This document shows, piece by piece, positions 32,072 through 40,920 of a DNA stretch of 64,000 nucleotides; the stretch's first letter is position 1, and each line of letters opens with the position of its first letter. This stretch comes from Bacillota bacterium. GTDB lineage: Bacteria > Bacillota > Clostridia > Acetivibrionales > JAMNXU01. The stretch lies in contig JAMNXU010000021.1 in the NCBI GenBank assembly GCA_023623175.1, positions 70,912-134,911 on the forward strand, in the 5' to 3' direction. The position numbers and the translations under genes were made by a program. The notes below the pieces were generated by a model that was not told the origin of the DNA, did not search any database, and worked only from the letters and a program-made list of their open reading frames with translations.

Positions 32072-32392
32072 TTACCTGAACATTTTCGCAAGGAATCCGC
32101 CTTTCCCCCTTGTGTCACGGTCAGTGTACTCGCAGCAGATAATGTTGCCTTCAACACTCAGTTCCGAATTGTCCAGGTTCAGTTTGCTGATGCGCAGGTC
32201 CTCGCCCGATATGATCAATACGCCCAGTTCAGTATTGACAACCACGCTTTCGTCATTAAAGCTTTCTACGTCAATTACACCCGAAATACTAAGCTTCTCA
32301 CGGTTTTCAAGTATCAGGTTCTGAGCCCTCGATCTTGTCCCCTTTTTTTCTTCCGGCATTCCAAAACCCCCCTGAAATTCAGATACTCTCAA
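32072..32392 (-). CDS. yabP: sporulation protein YabP
   Basis: YabP is a soluble mother-cell protein required for spore cortex assembly together with YabQ. The conserved core 'LSISGVIDVESFNDESVVV' and 'GVLIISGEDLRISKLNLD' aligns with the B. subtilis protein. Two starts compete. TTG at 32392 follows a perfect AAGGAGG eight bases upstream and gives 106 residues. ATG at 32359 follows GGGGGG and gives 95 residues, closer to the usual length. The first is annotated here. A sigma-E-like promoter lies upstream, after the terminator of rqcP, as expected for a mother-cell operon. Confidence 0.88.
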   Translation of the reverse strand: MRVSEFQGGFGMPEEKKGTRSRAQNLILENREKLSISGVIDVESFNDESVVVNTELGVLIISGEDLRISKLNLDNSELSVEGNIICCEYTDRDTRGKGGFLAKMFR

Positions 32393-32421
32393 GTCCGGCA
32401 CCTCCTTAAGCTAAACAGCGA

Positions 32422-32448
32422 AGGGTATGTCTCCCCTTTTCTATATCA
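32422..32448 (-). promoter_or_regulatory. candidate sigma-E promoter of yabP-yabQ
   Basis: On the minus strand TGATAT (32443-32448), 13 bases, then CATACCCT (32422-32429). The -10 matches the sigma-E consensus CATACAAT at six of eight positions. Its place between the rqcP terminator and yabP fits. Confidence 0.45.
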
Positions 32449-32467
32449 ATACATATGCATGTACAAA

Positions 32468-32497
32468 TAAAAAAAGAACTCCTTAACAGAGTTCTTT
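32468..32497 (-). terminator. terminator after rqcP
   Basis: On the minus strand AAAGAACTC/GAGTTCTTT (32473-32481 with 32489-32497) is followed by TTTTTTATTT. It separates the housekeeping hup-rqcP transcript from the sporulation genes yabP-yabQ. Confidence 0.85.
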
Positions 32498-32516
32498 AAA
32501 TTCATCACCAGTTTGC

Positions 32517-32756
32517 CTACAGTATCCGGTACATCTCGCGGGCTTCCGCCTTCGGCACATGCTCGGCCACGGAAGTCACCTCGACTTTTGTGATGCTGTT
32601 ACCGAACTGTATTTCCACTATGTCTCCCACTTTGACCTCGCTGCCCGCTTTCGCGATTTTCCCGTTGATTTTAACCCTGCCGCTGTCACAGGCTTCATTG
32701 GCCAAAGTCCGTCTTTTTATCAGTCTTGAAACTTTGAGATACTTGTCAATCCTCAC
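32517..32756 (-). CDS. rqcP: S4-domain RNA-binding protein RqcP (YabO/Hsp15 family)
   Basis: The 79-residue protein is almost entirely an S4 RNA-binding domain, starting MRIDKYLKVSRLIKRRTLAN and containing GRVKINGKIAK. In B. subtilis RqcP (YabO) binds the 50S subunit and helps RqcH elongate alanine tails on stalled nascent chains. The GTG at 32756 is chosen because GGGGGT lies six bases upstream and because it gives the family N-terminus. It lies 44 bases below hup, in the conserved mazG-yabO-yabP order. Confidence 0.92.
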   Translation of the reverse strand: MRIDKYLKVSRLIKRRTLANEACDSGRVKINGKIAKAGSEVKVGDIVEIQFGNSITKVEVTSVAEHVPKAEAREMYRIL

Positions 32757-32799
32757 AAATATACCCCCATGCAATAGTACTCGCCATATATTGATATGC

Positions 32800-33078
32800 T
32801 CACTTTCTGTTGACCGCGTCTTTCAAGGCCTTTCCTACCTTGAATACCGGGGCCCTGGAAGCGGGGATATCTATTTCTTCATTAGTCTGGGGATTTCTGC
32901 CCTTCCTTGCTGCTCTTTTTCTCACTTCAAACGTTCCAAAGCCCACGAGCTGGACTTTATCTCCCCTGGCCAGCGCTTCCTCCACGGTTTCGACAAAAGC
33001 GTTCAAAACCTTTTCAGCATCTCTTCTTGTAATATCGGCCTTTTCAGCCATGCTGGCAATAAGTTCTGCCTTATTCAT
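32800..33078 (-). CDS. hup: HU family DNA-binding protein
   Basis: This 92-residue histone-like protein starts MNKAELIASMAEKADITRRD and carries the HU signature GFGTFEVRKRAARKGRNPQT, with the flexible DNA-grasping arm around residue 60. HU bends and compacts DNA as a homodimer. The ATG at 33078 follows AAAGGAGGATGAACTG; frames extending to 33120 lack support. It lies between mazG and rqcP, an order shared by many Clostridia. Confidence 0.97.
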   Translation of the reverse strand: MNKAELIASMAEKADITRRDAEKVLNAFVETVEEALARGDKVQLVGFGTFEVRKRAARKGRNPQTNEEIDIPASRAPVFKVGKALKDAVNRK

Positions 33079-33157
33079 CAGTTCATCCTCCTTTAAAAAG
33101 CATTCAAAAAGCTTGGGCAATTAATTAAACATTTGATTAAATAAATACAGTAATGCG

Positions 33158-33955
33158 CTATTCACTTTTTGCTTCGTGCATTTTTGCTTTGTTCCACAGT
33201 TCATCCATTTCAGCAAGGGTCATTTCTTCAAGCTTCCTGCCTGCCTCCCTGCTTTCTTTTTCCATGAACTCAAACCTCGCGATAAACTTGTTCGTCGTAG
33301 CGTTCAGCGCCAGCTCGGGCTGAGTTCCCAGGAATCTCGACAGGTTAACAAGAGCAAAAAACACGTCGCCTACTTCTTCAGTTATTCTTGCCACATTTTT
33401 ACTCTTATATACATCCCTGAGTTCATTTATCTCCTCTATAACCTTTGAAAACACGTCCTCGATGTTGTCCCAGTCAAATCCTACCTGGGCGGCCTTCTGC
33501 TGGACCTTGTAACTTCTCATCAGCGCCGGAAGGTTTGCCGGCACGCTTTTAAGGACCTCGGTCTGCGACTTGGCTCCCTTTTCCTTCTTCTTGATGGCTT
33601 CCCAGTTGTTTACCACATCTTCGGCGGTTTCGGCCTTTGCATCGCCGAATACATGGGTATGCCGCAATACCATTTTTCTGCATATGCCGGTAATAACGTC
33701 GTCCATGCTGAACATCCCGGCTTCTTCCGCGATTCTCGCGTGGAACACTATCTGAAGGAGCAGATCGCCGAGTTCCTCGACAAGCTTGTCCCGGTCCTTG
33801 AGATCAATTGCCTCCAGTACCTCATAGGTTTCCTCAATCAGGTATTTCTTAAGGCTTTCATGAGTTTGTTCCCTGTCCCAGGGGCATCCTTCGCCGCTTC
33901 TTAAAATCCTCATTATCTCCAGAAGATCTTCAAAACTGTACCTGTCTTTCAGCAT
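33158..33955 (-). CDS. mazG: nucleoside triphosphate pyrophosphohydrolase MazG
   Basis: The 265-residue protein has two tandem MazG domains. The first is at about 8-120 (GCPWDREQTHESLKKYL, EETYEVLEAI, EELGDLLLQIVFH) and the second at about 140-250 (VGFDWDNIEDVFSKV, EEINELRD, EEVGDVFFALVN). The EExxE and ExxD metal motifs are intact in both. MazG hydrolyses noncanonical and canonical NTPs to NMP and pyrophosphate, cleaning the nucleotide pool. It corresponds to the C-terminal half of B. subtilis YabN, which carries an extra methylase domain missing here. The ATG follows GGGGAGATGAAAAG. Confidence 0.95.
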   Translation of the reverse strand: MLKDRYSFEDLLEIMRILRSGEGCPWDREQTHESLKKYLIEETYEVLEAIDLKDRDKLVEELGDLLLQIVFHARIAEEAGMFSMDDVITGICRKMVLRHTHVFGDAKAETAEDVVNNWEAIKKKEKGAKSQTEVLKSVPANLPALMRSYKVQQKAAQVGFDWDNIEDVFSKVIEEINELRDVYKSKNVARITEEVGDVFFALVNLSRFLGTQPELALNATTNKFIARFEFMEKESREAGRKLEEMTLAEMDELWNKAKMHEAKSE

Positions 33956-33992
33956 CTTTTCATCTCCCCGTGTGCATGAGCTTATAAAAATA

Positions 33993-34022
33993 ATTATAGT
34001 TTAAGTTCTCTGGCAAAAGCAA
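33993..34022 (-). promoter_or_regulatory. candidate sigma-A promoter of mazG
   Basis: On the minus strand TTGCTT (34017-34022), 18 bases, then a perfect TATAAT (33993-33998), 38 bases before the mazG start and after the spoVT terminator. The -35 box is weak. Confidence 0.45.
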
Positions 34023-34060
34023 CCGGCAATGCGGCGAAAGCGGGAATGGCAAACGCATAA

Positions 34061-34097
34061 ATAAAAATAACAGGCATTTTCTACCTGTTATTTTTAT
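34061..34097 (-). terminator. terminator after spoVT
   Basis: AAAAATAACAGG (34063-34074) pairs with CCTGTTATTTTT (34084-34095), with T-rich tails on both sides. It follows spoVT and precedes the mazG promoter. Confidence 0.85.
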
Positions 34098-34128
34098 CAG
34101 GACTTTTTTGCCGAGATATCTCTTCAAT

Positions 34129-34683
34129 TTACTGTTCCATCTGCTTGCCGAGGAATCCTGCGGCCGATTGAGCCAGTTTGGCTTCAACTTCGCCCATCTT
34201 CGTGTTGGGGTCAGTCGAGAGAAGTATTACCGCACCAATGGGATCTCCTTCGGAAATAATCGGAGAAACAACCTGGGAAGTGTATTTTCTTTCAGGCGAT
34301 TCATCGGCTACGATGCTTATCGGTTTCTCTTCCACCGACTTGACTATGAAAGTCGATTTCTCTTCTATTATCTTTTCCAAATCAGCGCTTAAGGGTTTTT
34401 CAAGGAACTCTTTCTTGGATGCTCCTGAAACGGCTATTATCGTATCCCTGTCTGCGATACAGGTTATATGTCCACTGGTCTTGTGAAGGGTTTCTGCATA
34501 CCGGGAGGCAAATTCACTTAATTCGCCGATAGGCGAATATTTTTTCAAAATGACTTCTCCTTCTTTATCAGTGAATATCTCCAGAGGATCCCCTTCTCTT
34601 ATCCTTAATGTCCTGCGGATTTCCTTAGGAATAACTACCCTGCCCAAGTCATCGATGCGTCTGACTATTCCGGTTGCCTTCAA
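34129..34683 (-). CDS. spoVT: stage V sporulation protein T, AbrB-like regulator
   Basis: The 184-residue transcription factor has an N-terminal AbrB-type swapped-hairpin DNA-binding domain (residues 1-52: 'MKATGIVRRIDDLGRVVIPKE', GDPLEIFTD). A GAF-like domain follows (about 60-180). SpoVT tunes sigma-G-dependent forespore genes. It starts with TTG at 34683 after GGAGGTAATAGAAG. Upstream on the minus strand GTATA, 17 bases, then CAATAATA is a loose sigma-G-like match. Order mfd-(ppiC)-spoVT-mazG is conserved. Confidence 0.96.
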   Translation of the reverse strand: MKATGIVRRIDDLGRVVIPKEIRRTLRIREGDPLEIFTDKEGEVILKKYSPIGELSEFASRYAETLHKTSGHITCIADRDTIIAVSGASKKEFLEKPLSADLEKIIEEKSTFIVKSVEEKPISIVADESPERKYTSQVVSPIISEGDPIGAVILLSTDPNTKMGEVEAKLAQSAAGFLGKQMEQ

Positions 34684-34816
34684 CTTCTATTACCTCCTTT
34701 TTGAGATTGTCTTGTTGCTACTATTATTGTTTTTTTTATGGAGTTTTATACATAATTGGGCAGGCGAAAAACTGTCGGAAAATACTATTCTATTTTCTTA
34801 TAAGTATTGAAACATC

Positions 34817-35938
34817 CTATTTTATCTTCTCATAAACGCTGTAATTTGTTCTCATTTCAAATTCCCTGTTCCAGGAATCAAGCAATGACTGGTAATAGGC
34901 TTCAGCCAGGGTTTCTTCATTCAGGCCGAACTCATGATATTCCTTCGCGGCCCTGAAACTCACGGGCTTGCCTTCAGGAATTTTTTCTTCGAGTTTAATA
35001 ATATGAAAGCCCAGATCGGTTTCGACTATACCGCTGATCTGCCCGGGCTTAAGCTTGTTGAATGCCACATCTTCAAAGGCCGAATGCATCTGGCCCTTTA
35101 CAAAGATATAGTCACCGCCTGTAACGGCTTCATCGTCGGCATACTCTTCGAGCAGCTCGTCGAAATCCTTTCCCCCCTTAACCTTGTCCAGGATCTCCCG
35201 GGCCTTTGCTTCCGCTTCCTTTATCTTATCCCCGGGCAGCTTGGTTTCAGGATCATCGCCCTCGTAGTTTTTTACGAGGATATGCCTGACCCAGACAGCT
35301 TCTTCCTGTTTCTTCCTGAATTCGGTGTCCATGAATTTATCGGGGTTATTGTCGTAATATGCCTTTAAATCCGACTCACCATAATTGAGATCCTTTATTA
35401 TGCGTTCTTTAAGTTTGTCCCTGTACCTGAACAGCTTGTATATTTCCCGCAGCTCATCGACGGTAATGCCGTAAACTTCCCTGCAGTATTCATCGGCTTC
35501 CTTCTTGTTGTCAAAATGTTTCAGAACATCCTCGTATATCAGCTGATCAACTTTTTGCAGGTCTTCATCGTCAAGCGTAATCCCCTGTTCCCTGGCCTTT
35601 ATGTATTCAACCTTGAGACTCTTGAAATTGCCCAGGGCTTCCCTTCGAACATAATCAAGTATCGTCTCGTTTCCGTACGTTCTGTTCCAAAAGCTTTCCT
35701 CGTCAACATTTCCTGAATTGATACCGTACTCCTGCATTACTATTCTTTTCGTTACATTGAGAATATACGTAAATTCTGCCCTGGTAATTTTTTCATTTCC
35801 CACCGTGGCCACATAGTTTGCAGACCTGTAGTACAGACTGATTCCGGCAGCTGTCAGCACCAAAAGGATCACAAGGCCTGCAATGCCATACCCGAAATAT
35901 TTCAGCCCCGCCTTTTTACCACCCTTAACACTTTTCAA
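34817..35938 (-). CDS. membrane-anchored PpiC/SurA-type peptidyl-prolyl isomerase (copy 1)
   Basis: The 373-residue protein has a basic start, one membrane helix (about 18-40), a SurA-like N-terminal chaperone region (about 45-200) and a parvulin PPIC domain (about 205-320: 'AVWVRHILVK', 'GGDYIFVKGQM', 'LGFHIIKLEEKIPEG'). It should act outside the membrane, helping secreted proteins fold, like PrsA, although it carries a membrane helix rather than a lipobox. It is paralogous to the next upstream gene. The TTG at 35938 is chosen because GGGAGAG lies seven bases upstream; the frame opens at 35953. Confidence 0.87.
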   Translation of the reverse strand: MKSVKGGKKAGLKYFGYGIAGLVILLVLTAAGISLYYRSANYVATVGNEKITRAEFTYILNVTKRIVMQEYGINSGNVDEESFWNRTYGNETILDYVRREALGNFKSLKVEYIKAREQGITLDDEDLQKVDQLIYEDVLKHFDNKKEADEYCREVYGITVDELREIYKLFRYRDKLKERIIKDLNYGESDLKAYYDNNPDKFMDTEFRKKQEEAVWVRHILVKNYEGDDPETKLPGDKIKEAEAKAREILDKVKGGKDFDELLEEYADDEAVTGGDYIFVKGQMHSAFEDVAFNKLKPGQISGIVETDLGFHIIKLEEKIPEGKPVSFRAAKEYHEFGLNEETLAEAYYQSLLDSWNREFEMRTNYSVYEKIK

Positions 35939-36116
35939 GCATATCTCTCCCAAAATTATTACTAGAATTATTATACTTAAACGGGTTAAGCAAATGCAAA
36001 GCTTTTGAAATACTGTAATATAATCTTAATAATGGTGTAATAATGACGGCTGAAACATTCGTTCAGCAATTAAAAAACTGTCAAAAAACCGTTAAACATC
36101 AGACTTTTCAGGCAGT

Positions 36117-36168
36117 AAACAAAGAGACCGTCCCCAAAGGCGTTCAACCTTTTCGGACAGTCCCTGCT
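36117..36168 (-). terminator. hairpin terminator between the two PpiC genes
   Basis: On the minus strand GACTGTCC...AAAGG pairs with CCTTT...GGACGGTC, followed by TCTTTGTTT. The 3' arm GGGGACGGTCTCTTTG resembles the tail of the GGGACACGGGGACGG repeat at 13494, so this terminator may derive from that family. Confidence 0.6.
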
Positions 36169-36219
36169 TATCGTTCCCGTTTATTTTACCCAATCAAGTT
36201 TTGATTTTAATTGCAAACA

Positions 36220-37317
36220 TTATTTAAAATCATTGTAAACTGCGGCGTTCTTCTTTAATACATAATCCTTTGCCCATTCGTCGACTATACTCTGATAGGT
36301 CATCTCCTCAACAAGATACTCGCGGTACTCGCTGGCGGCCCTGAAGCTTACGGGCATACCCTGCGGGATTTTTTCCTCGAGCTTTATGATGTGGTACCCA
36401 AAATCGGTCTTGACCAGGTCGCTGATTTCGCCTTCCTTGAGCGCAAAGGCGGCCGCTTCAAAAGTTTCATCCATTCCTGAGCCTTTTGAGAAGATATAGT
36501 CTCCGCCAAAGGCCGCGGATCCGAAATCCTCGGAATTCTCGGCAACAAGTTTTACAAAGTCTTCGCCTTCCCTTGCCTTTTTCAGCAATTCTTTGGCCTT
36601 TTGCTCAGCTTCCTTTACCTCTTCCTCCGAAAGCTGGTTGTTGTATTCATCAACGGTCTTAATGAGTATGTGCCTTACCCAGACGGCTTCCTCGGCATTC
36701 TTTCTCCAATTCGACGATTTAAACTCGTCGATGTTGTTCTCGTAATATTCTTTAACCTGCTTCTCCCAGGCTTCCTTTTCGCTCTTGTAATCTTCCATCA
36801 GTATATTTATCAGCGCAAGGTCCCTGTAAATGGCTTTCAGTTGCCTGAGATTCACACCCAGCGCCTGCTTGGTGTATTCTTCGATGGCGTCTTCGGGATA
36901 GCCTTCAAAATTTTCCATGTATTGCCTGTAAATATCTTCAGCCTTATCATTTATCTTTTTCTCGTCCTTTATGCCTTTTTCACGGGCCTTGATCAGCTGC
37001 ACCTCAAAATCCTTGACGTAATCCAGCGCCGTCGCCCGCGCGGTTTCGGCATATGCGGAAAAATCGATGTCATAGCCCAGGTTGTTCAGAATCTGCCCCT
37101 TAACCTGGTTGAAAAAGTATCCGAATTCCTGCCTTGTCACTTTTGCAACGGTTTTTCCCGTCTTGGCGTCATGGAGCGTGGCAACGAACCTGTTCGAGTA
37201 TACCATGTAAAAAACTGAGTACCCTATTATCCCGACAACGAGCAGGCAAAAAATAATGAAGCCGTATTTCAAGCCCTTTGCAGCCTTATCGGTTTCTTTC
37301 CTGTCCTGTTTTGCCAA
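36220..37317 (-). CDS. membrane-anchored PpiC/SurA-type peptidyl-prolyl isomerase (copy 2)
   Basis: The 365-residue paralogue of the protein at 34817-35938 has the same layout: a basic N-terminus, a membrane helix (about 17-38), a SurA-like helical region and a parvulin domain ('AVWVRHILIKT', 'GGDYIFSKGSGM', 'FGYHIIKLEEKIPQGMPVSF'). It starts with TTG at 37317 after AGGAGGGAGAG. It lies 67 bases below mfd. The two copies share the C-terminal SFRAA..Y.E block, so a tandem duplication is likely, followed by clear divergence. Together they occupy the place between mfd and spoVT. Confidence 0.87.
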   Translation of the reverse strand: MAKQDRKETDKAAKGLKYGFIIFCLLVVGIIGYSVFYMVYSNRFVATLHDAKTGKTVAKVTRQEFGYFFNQVKGQILNNLGYDIDFSAYAETARATALDYVKDFEVQLIKAREKGIKDEKKINDKAEDIYRQYMENFEGYPEDAIEEYTKQALGVNLRQLKAIYRDLALINILMEDYKSEKEAWEKQVKEYYENNIDEFKSSNWRKNAEEAVWVRHILIKTVDEYNNQLSEEEVKEAEQKAKELLKKAREGEDFVKLVAENSEDFGSAAFGGDYIFSKGSGMDETFEAAAFALKEGEISDLVKTDFGYHIIKLEEKIPQGMPVSFRAASEYREYLVEEMTYQSIVDEWAKDYVLKKNAAVYNDFK

Positions 37318-37384
37318 AACGTATCTCTCCCTCCTGTTTACTAAGAAATATTATATTCTATAACTCGTTTTTCTGTAAAGCACT

Positions 37385-40300
37385 TTAATTTTTTACCGGC
37401 TGCGGGCTTTTGGCCGATGCTTTTATTGCTTCCATGTCCTTTAAAAAGTCTATAATGCTTTTCAGTAAGTTGTCCCCGCCGGCGCCTGCCGGCTTGTACA
37501 GCAAATAGGGGCTGGATCCGGCATTGAACAGCAGCTGTCTCCTGTATTTATCGCTCAGCGCCGCGATTATGCCTATGTCGAAGCTTTTGTCGTCCCTGCA
37601 GCTGAAAACCAGCGATCCCTTCTTTTCCGACAGCGATGAAAAGCCACATTTTGCAAGCAGCGTCTTTATATAGGCAATATTTATCAGGTTGCGCACCGGC
37701 TGCGGAATGTCACCGAACCTGTCAATCAGTTCGTCCTCTATATCCATTACATCGTTTTCATCCTGTATTGCGGCTATCTTTTTGTACATTTCAATTTTTT
37801 GTTCCTCCACGCCTATATATTCATCATCTATATATGCGTTTACATTTATGTCTATGGTAATTTCCTGGTCCGTCCTTTCGGGCGTTTCTCCCTTCAGTTC
37901 CCTGACCGCCTCGTCGAGCAGCCTGCAATACATCTCGTAGCCAACGGCTTCCATGTGCCCGTGCTGTTCGGGCCCAAGCAGGTTGCCCGCGCCGCGGATT
38001 TCCAGGTCGCGCATGGCAATCTTGAAGCCCGATCCGAATTCAGTAAATTCCTTGATGGCCTGCAGCCTTTTTTCTGCCGCTTCATTCAGGACCTTGTCTT
38101 TCCTGTAGGTAATGTATGCATAGGCGAGCCGGTTGGATCTTCCGACCCTTCCCCTGAGCTGGTAAAGCTGTGCCAGGCCCATTTTGTCGGCGTCCTCGAC
38201 TATAATAGTGTTGACATTGGGCATGTCGAGGCCCGATTCAATTATGGTGGTGCACACAAGGATGTCGTATTCGCCCTTTATAAAATCATACATGATGTTT
38301 TCCAGTTCCTTTTCGTTCATCTGCCCGTGGGCGACGGCTATCCTCGCTTCGGGAACCATTTCCCTGATCTGCATCGCCTTTATATGGATTGACCTTACCC
38401 TGTTGTAAAGATAGAAAACCTGGCCCCTCCTTGACAGCTCCCTGTAAATTCCGTCGCGTATCAGGTCTGGATCATATTCCATGACATAGGTCTGAACAGG
38501 GTATCGTTCCTCGGGCGGATCCTCTATGACGCTTATGTCCCTTATTCCTGTCAGCGACATGTGCAGCGTCCTCGGGATTGGCGTCGCAGTAAGGGTAAGC
38601 ACATCCACCGTCGGCTTGAGTTTTTTCAGTTTTTCCTTGTGGGCGACACCAAACCTCTGTTCCTCGTCTACAACCAGCAGGCCCAGGTCCTTGAACTCCA
38701 CATCCTTTTGAAGGAGCCTGTGAGTGCCGATAAGCACGTCTATCAGGCCTGCCTTCAGATCCCTCAATATTTTTTTCTGCTCCGAAGGCGAACGGAACCG
38801 GCTCAGGACCTCCACCGTCACGGGAAAATCCTTCATACGTTCCCTGAAATTAAGGTAATGCTGCTGGGCAAGCACCGTGGTGGGAACCAGGAACGCCACC
38901 TGCTTTCCGTCCATTACCGCCTTGAATACGGCGCGGAGCGCGACCTCGGTCTTGCCGTAGCCCACGTCGCCGCACAGGAGCCTGTCCATCAGTTTTTCAG
39001 ATTCCATGTCCTGTTTTATTTCAGCTATGCATTTAAGCTGGTCTTCCGTTTCCTCGTAGGGGAACATGTCTTCAAACTGCTTCTGCCAGGTTGTGTCTTT
39101 TGAAAAGGCGTGGCCCTTCAGCGCCTGCCTTTGGGCATACAGCTTCACGAGTTCTTCAGCCAGTTCCCTCAGCGACTCCTTGACGCGGCTCTTTGTTTTG
39201 GCCCATTCCGAGCCGCCGAGCTTGCTGAGCCTCGGTGTTTTGCCCTCGGGCCCTATGTATTTCTGGATCATGTCGAGCTGGGTGGTTGGGATATACAGGT
39301 AATCTCCGTCGAGGTATTTTATCTTGATATAATCCCGCTTGGCATTGTCCACCACGAGCTGTTCAATGCCCACATACTGGCCTATGCCGTGGGCCTGGTG
39401 AACCACGTAATCCCCCACGTTGAGATCCGTGAAGGCTTTTATTACATCACCTTTCCTCTTGCGTATCTTTCTCGCTTTTCTTTCCTGTCCGAAAGCATCG
39501 CGGTCGCTTACAATCACAAGTTTTGCCGCCGGAAATTCAAACCCTCTTTCAAGGCTCCCCCTGGTTATGAACACCATTCCCGGCACCGGCTCAGTATCGT
39601 AATTTTCCGTGTAAACGGCTTCAATCCCGTACTCTTCCAGCGTCTCCGCGAGTCTCTCGCCGCGGCCCCGCGTGCCGGAGAGTATGACTATCCTGTATTT
39701 TCTCTCCCTCCAGAGTTTCAGGTCCTCAACAAGCAGTTCGGGCTTCCCGAGGTAGGAACCTATCTGCTTTACCGCGAGGCTGTAATTTTTCGCGGAAAGG
39801 CTCTTATCAGTCATCACGGACTGCAGGATCACTGCCTTGCGCGCTTCAAACCTTTTTTCCAGGTATTCCGCGTCAAAATACATATCGAAACTTCCGGGCA
39901 GCAGGCGACCTTTCTCAAGCAGCGATTTGCAGCTGTCTTCATGTTCCAGCAGCATATTTTCAACACGTTGCCTGAATCTTGCAGGTTCGTCAACAAAAAC
40001 GGGTATATCGCCCGCATAATGCATGATGTCCTGCGGCCGGTCAATTATATGGGGAATGTACCTGTCAAGGCCGGGAAAATAATGATCGGATTCGAATTTT
40101 CCGAGATCCTCTTCAATTTTCTGCCTTACCTGCCGGGCAAACTCGTCGTTTTGCTTTATTTTTTCCAGGTAATCGGAAAGTTCGGATAGTATCGACGCCC
40201 GTATCCTGTCCCTGTCGTCGGCTCCGTATATTATTTCCCTTGCAGGCAAAATTCGGAGACTGCCAATTGTTTCGACAGAGCGCTGGGTTACCGGGTCAAA

Positions 40301-40915
40301 GGTCCTTATGGAATCAACTTCGTCGTCGAAAAATTCAATACGGGAAGGCAGGTCCGAGCCGGGAGAGAATATATCCACTATGCCGCCGCGAATTGAAAAC
40401 TGCCCCCTGCCCTCGACGGCCGCAACCCTTTCATAGCCCATCCGGATGAGCTTCTGCAGCAGGTCGTCAAAATCAAGCCTGCTGCCCATGCTTATATCCA
40501 GGATGTTTTGCCTGAAAATCTCAACGGGTAAGAGTTTCTGCATGACTGCCTCGGCAGAGGCTACTGCAATGCCGTAATCTCCCGATACTATTTTTGCAAG
40601 GGTTTTTATCCTCTGGTGAACGGTATCATGGCTGATGGCCTCAACGTCGTGGAGCAGGATCTCCTTCGCAGGCAGCAAAACAGCCCTGTCACCAAGGAAG
40701 AAAGCCAGGTCTTCGCATACCTTCCTGGCCTGCATTTCATTATATGTAATAAACAGGCCGCGGGTCCCGAGATGCTGACATATGGCATAAGCCAGAAAAG
40801 CTTTCTGGGAATCGGAAGGCCCGTTGATGCCAATGGGCAGTTCATTGTCTCTTATATTTTTCAAAATGGAATTGTATGCTTCGAGTTCCAGCAGAGGCTG
40901 TATGAGATATTTCAA
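37385..40915 (-). CDS. mfd: transcription-repair coupling factor Mfd
   Basis: The 1176-residue protein has all Mfd modules. These are an N-terminal UvrB-homology region (to about 330), an RNA-polymerase-interacting CarD-like domain (about 490-555: 'VGDYVVHQAHGIGQYVGIE'), a superfamily 2 translocase (LLCGDVGYGKTEVALRA Walker A, VVDEEQRFGV box II, TLTATPIPRTLHM) and a C-terminal TRCF domain. Mfd displaces stalled RNA polymerase and recruits UvrA. It starts at TTG (40915), five bases after the pth stop, with GGGGGAATAAAGAG as ribosome binding site. pth-mfd order is conserved; the small gene fin of Bacillus is absent between them. Confidence 0.98.
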   Translation of the reverse strand: MKYLIQPLLELEAYNSILKNIRDNELPIGINGPSDSQKAFLAYAICQHLGTRGLFITYNEMQARKVCEDLAFFLGDRAVLLPAKEILLHDVEAISHDTVHQRIKTLAKIVSGDYGIAVASAEAVMQKLLPVEIFRQNILDISMGSRLDFDDLLQKLIRMGYERVAAVEGRGQFSIRGGIVDIFSPGSDLPSRIEFFDDEVDSIRTFDPVTQRSVETIGSLRILPAREIIYGADDRDRIRASILSELSDYLEKIKQNDEFARQVRQKIEEDLGKFESDHYFPGLDRYIPHIIDRPQDIMHYAGDIPVFVDEPARFRQRVENMLLEHEDSCKSLLEKGRLLPGSFDMYFDAEYLEKRFEARKAVILQSVMTDKSLSAKNYSLAVKQIGSYLGKPELLVEDLKLWRERKYRIVILSGTRGRGERLAETLEEYGIEAVYTENYDTEPVPGMVFITRGSLERGFEFPAAKLVIVSDRDAFGQERKARKIRKRKGDVIKAFTDLNVGDYVVHQAHGIGQYVGIEQLVVDNAKRDYIKIKYLDGDYLYIPTTQLDMIQKYIGPEGKTPRLSKLGGSEWAKTKSRVKESLRELAEELVKLYAQRQALKGHAFSKDTTWQKQFEDMFPYEETEDQLKCIAEIKQDMESEKLMDRLLCGDVGYGKTEVALRAVFKAVMDGKQVAFLVPTTVLAQQHYLNFRERMKDFPVTVEVLSRFRSPSEQKKILRDLKAGLIDVLIGTHRLLQKDVEFKDLGLLVVDEEQRFGVAHKEKLKKLKPTVDVLTLTATPIPRTLHMSLTGIRDISVIEDPPEERYPVQTYVMEYDPDLIRDGIYRELSRRGQVFYLYNRVRSIHIKAMQIREMVPEARIAVAHGQMNEKELENIMYDFIKGEYDILVCTTIIESGLDMPNVNTIIVEDADKMGLAQLYQLRGRVGRSNRLAYAYITYRKDKVLNEAAEKRLQAIKEFTEFGSGFKIAMRDLEIRGAGNLLGPEQHGHMEAVGYEMYCRLLDEAVRELKGETPERTDQEITIDINVNAYIDDEYIGVEEQKIEMYKKIAAIQDENDVMDIEDELIDRFGDIPQPVRNLINIAYIKTLLAKCGFSSLSEKKGSLVFSCRDDKSFDIGIIAALSDKYRRQLLFNAGSSPYLLYKPAGAGGDNLLKSIIDFLKDMEAIKASAKSPQPVKN

Positions 40916-40920
40916 GCTCT

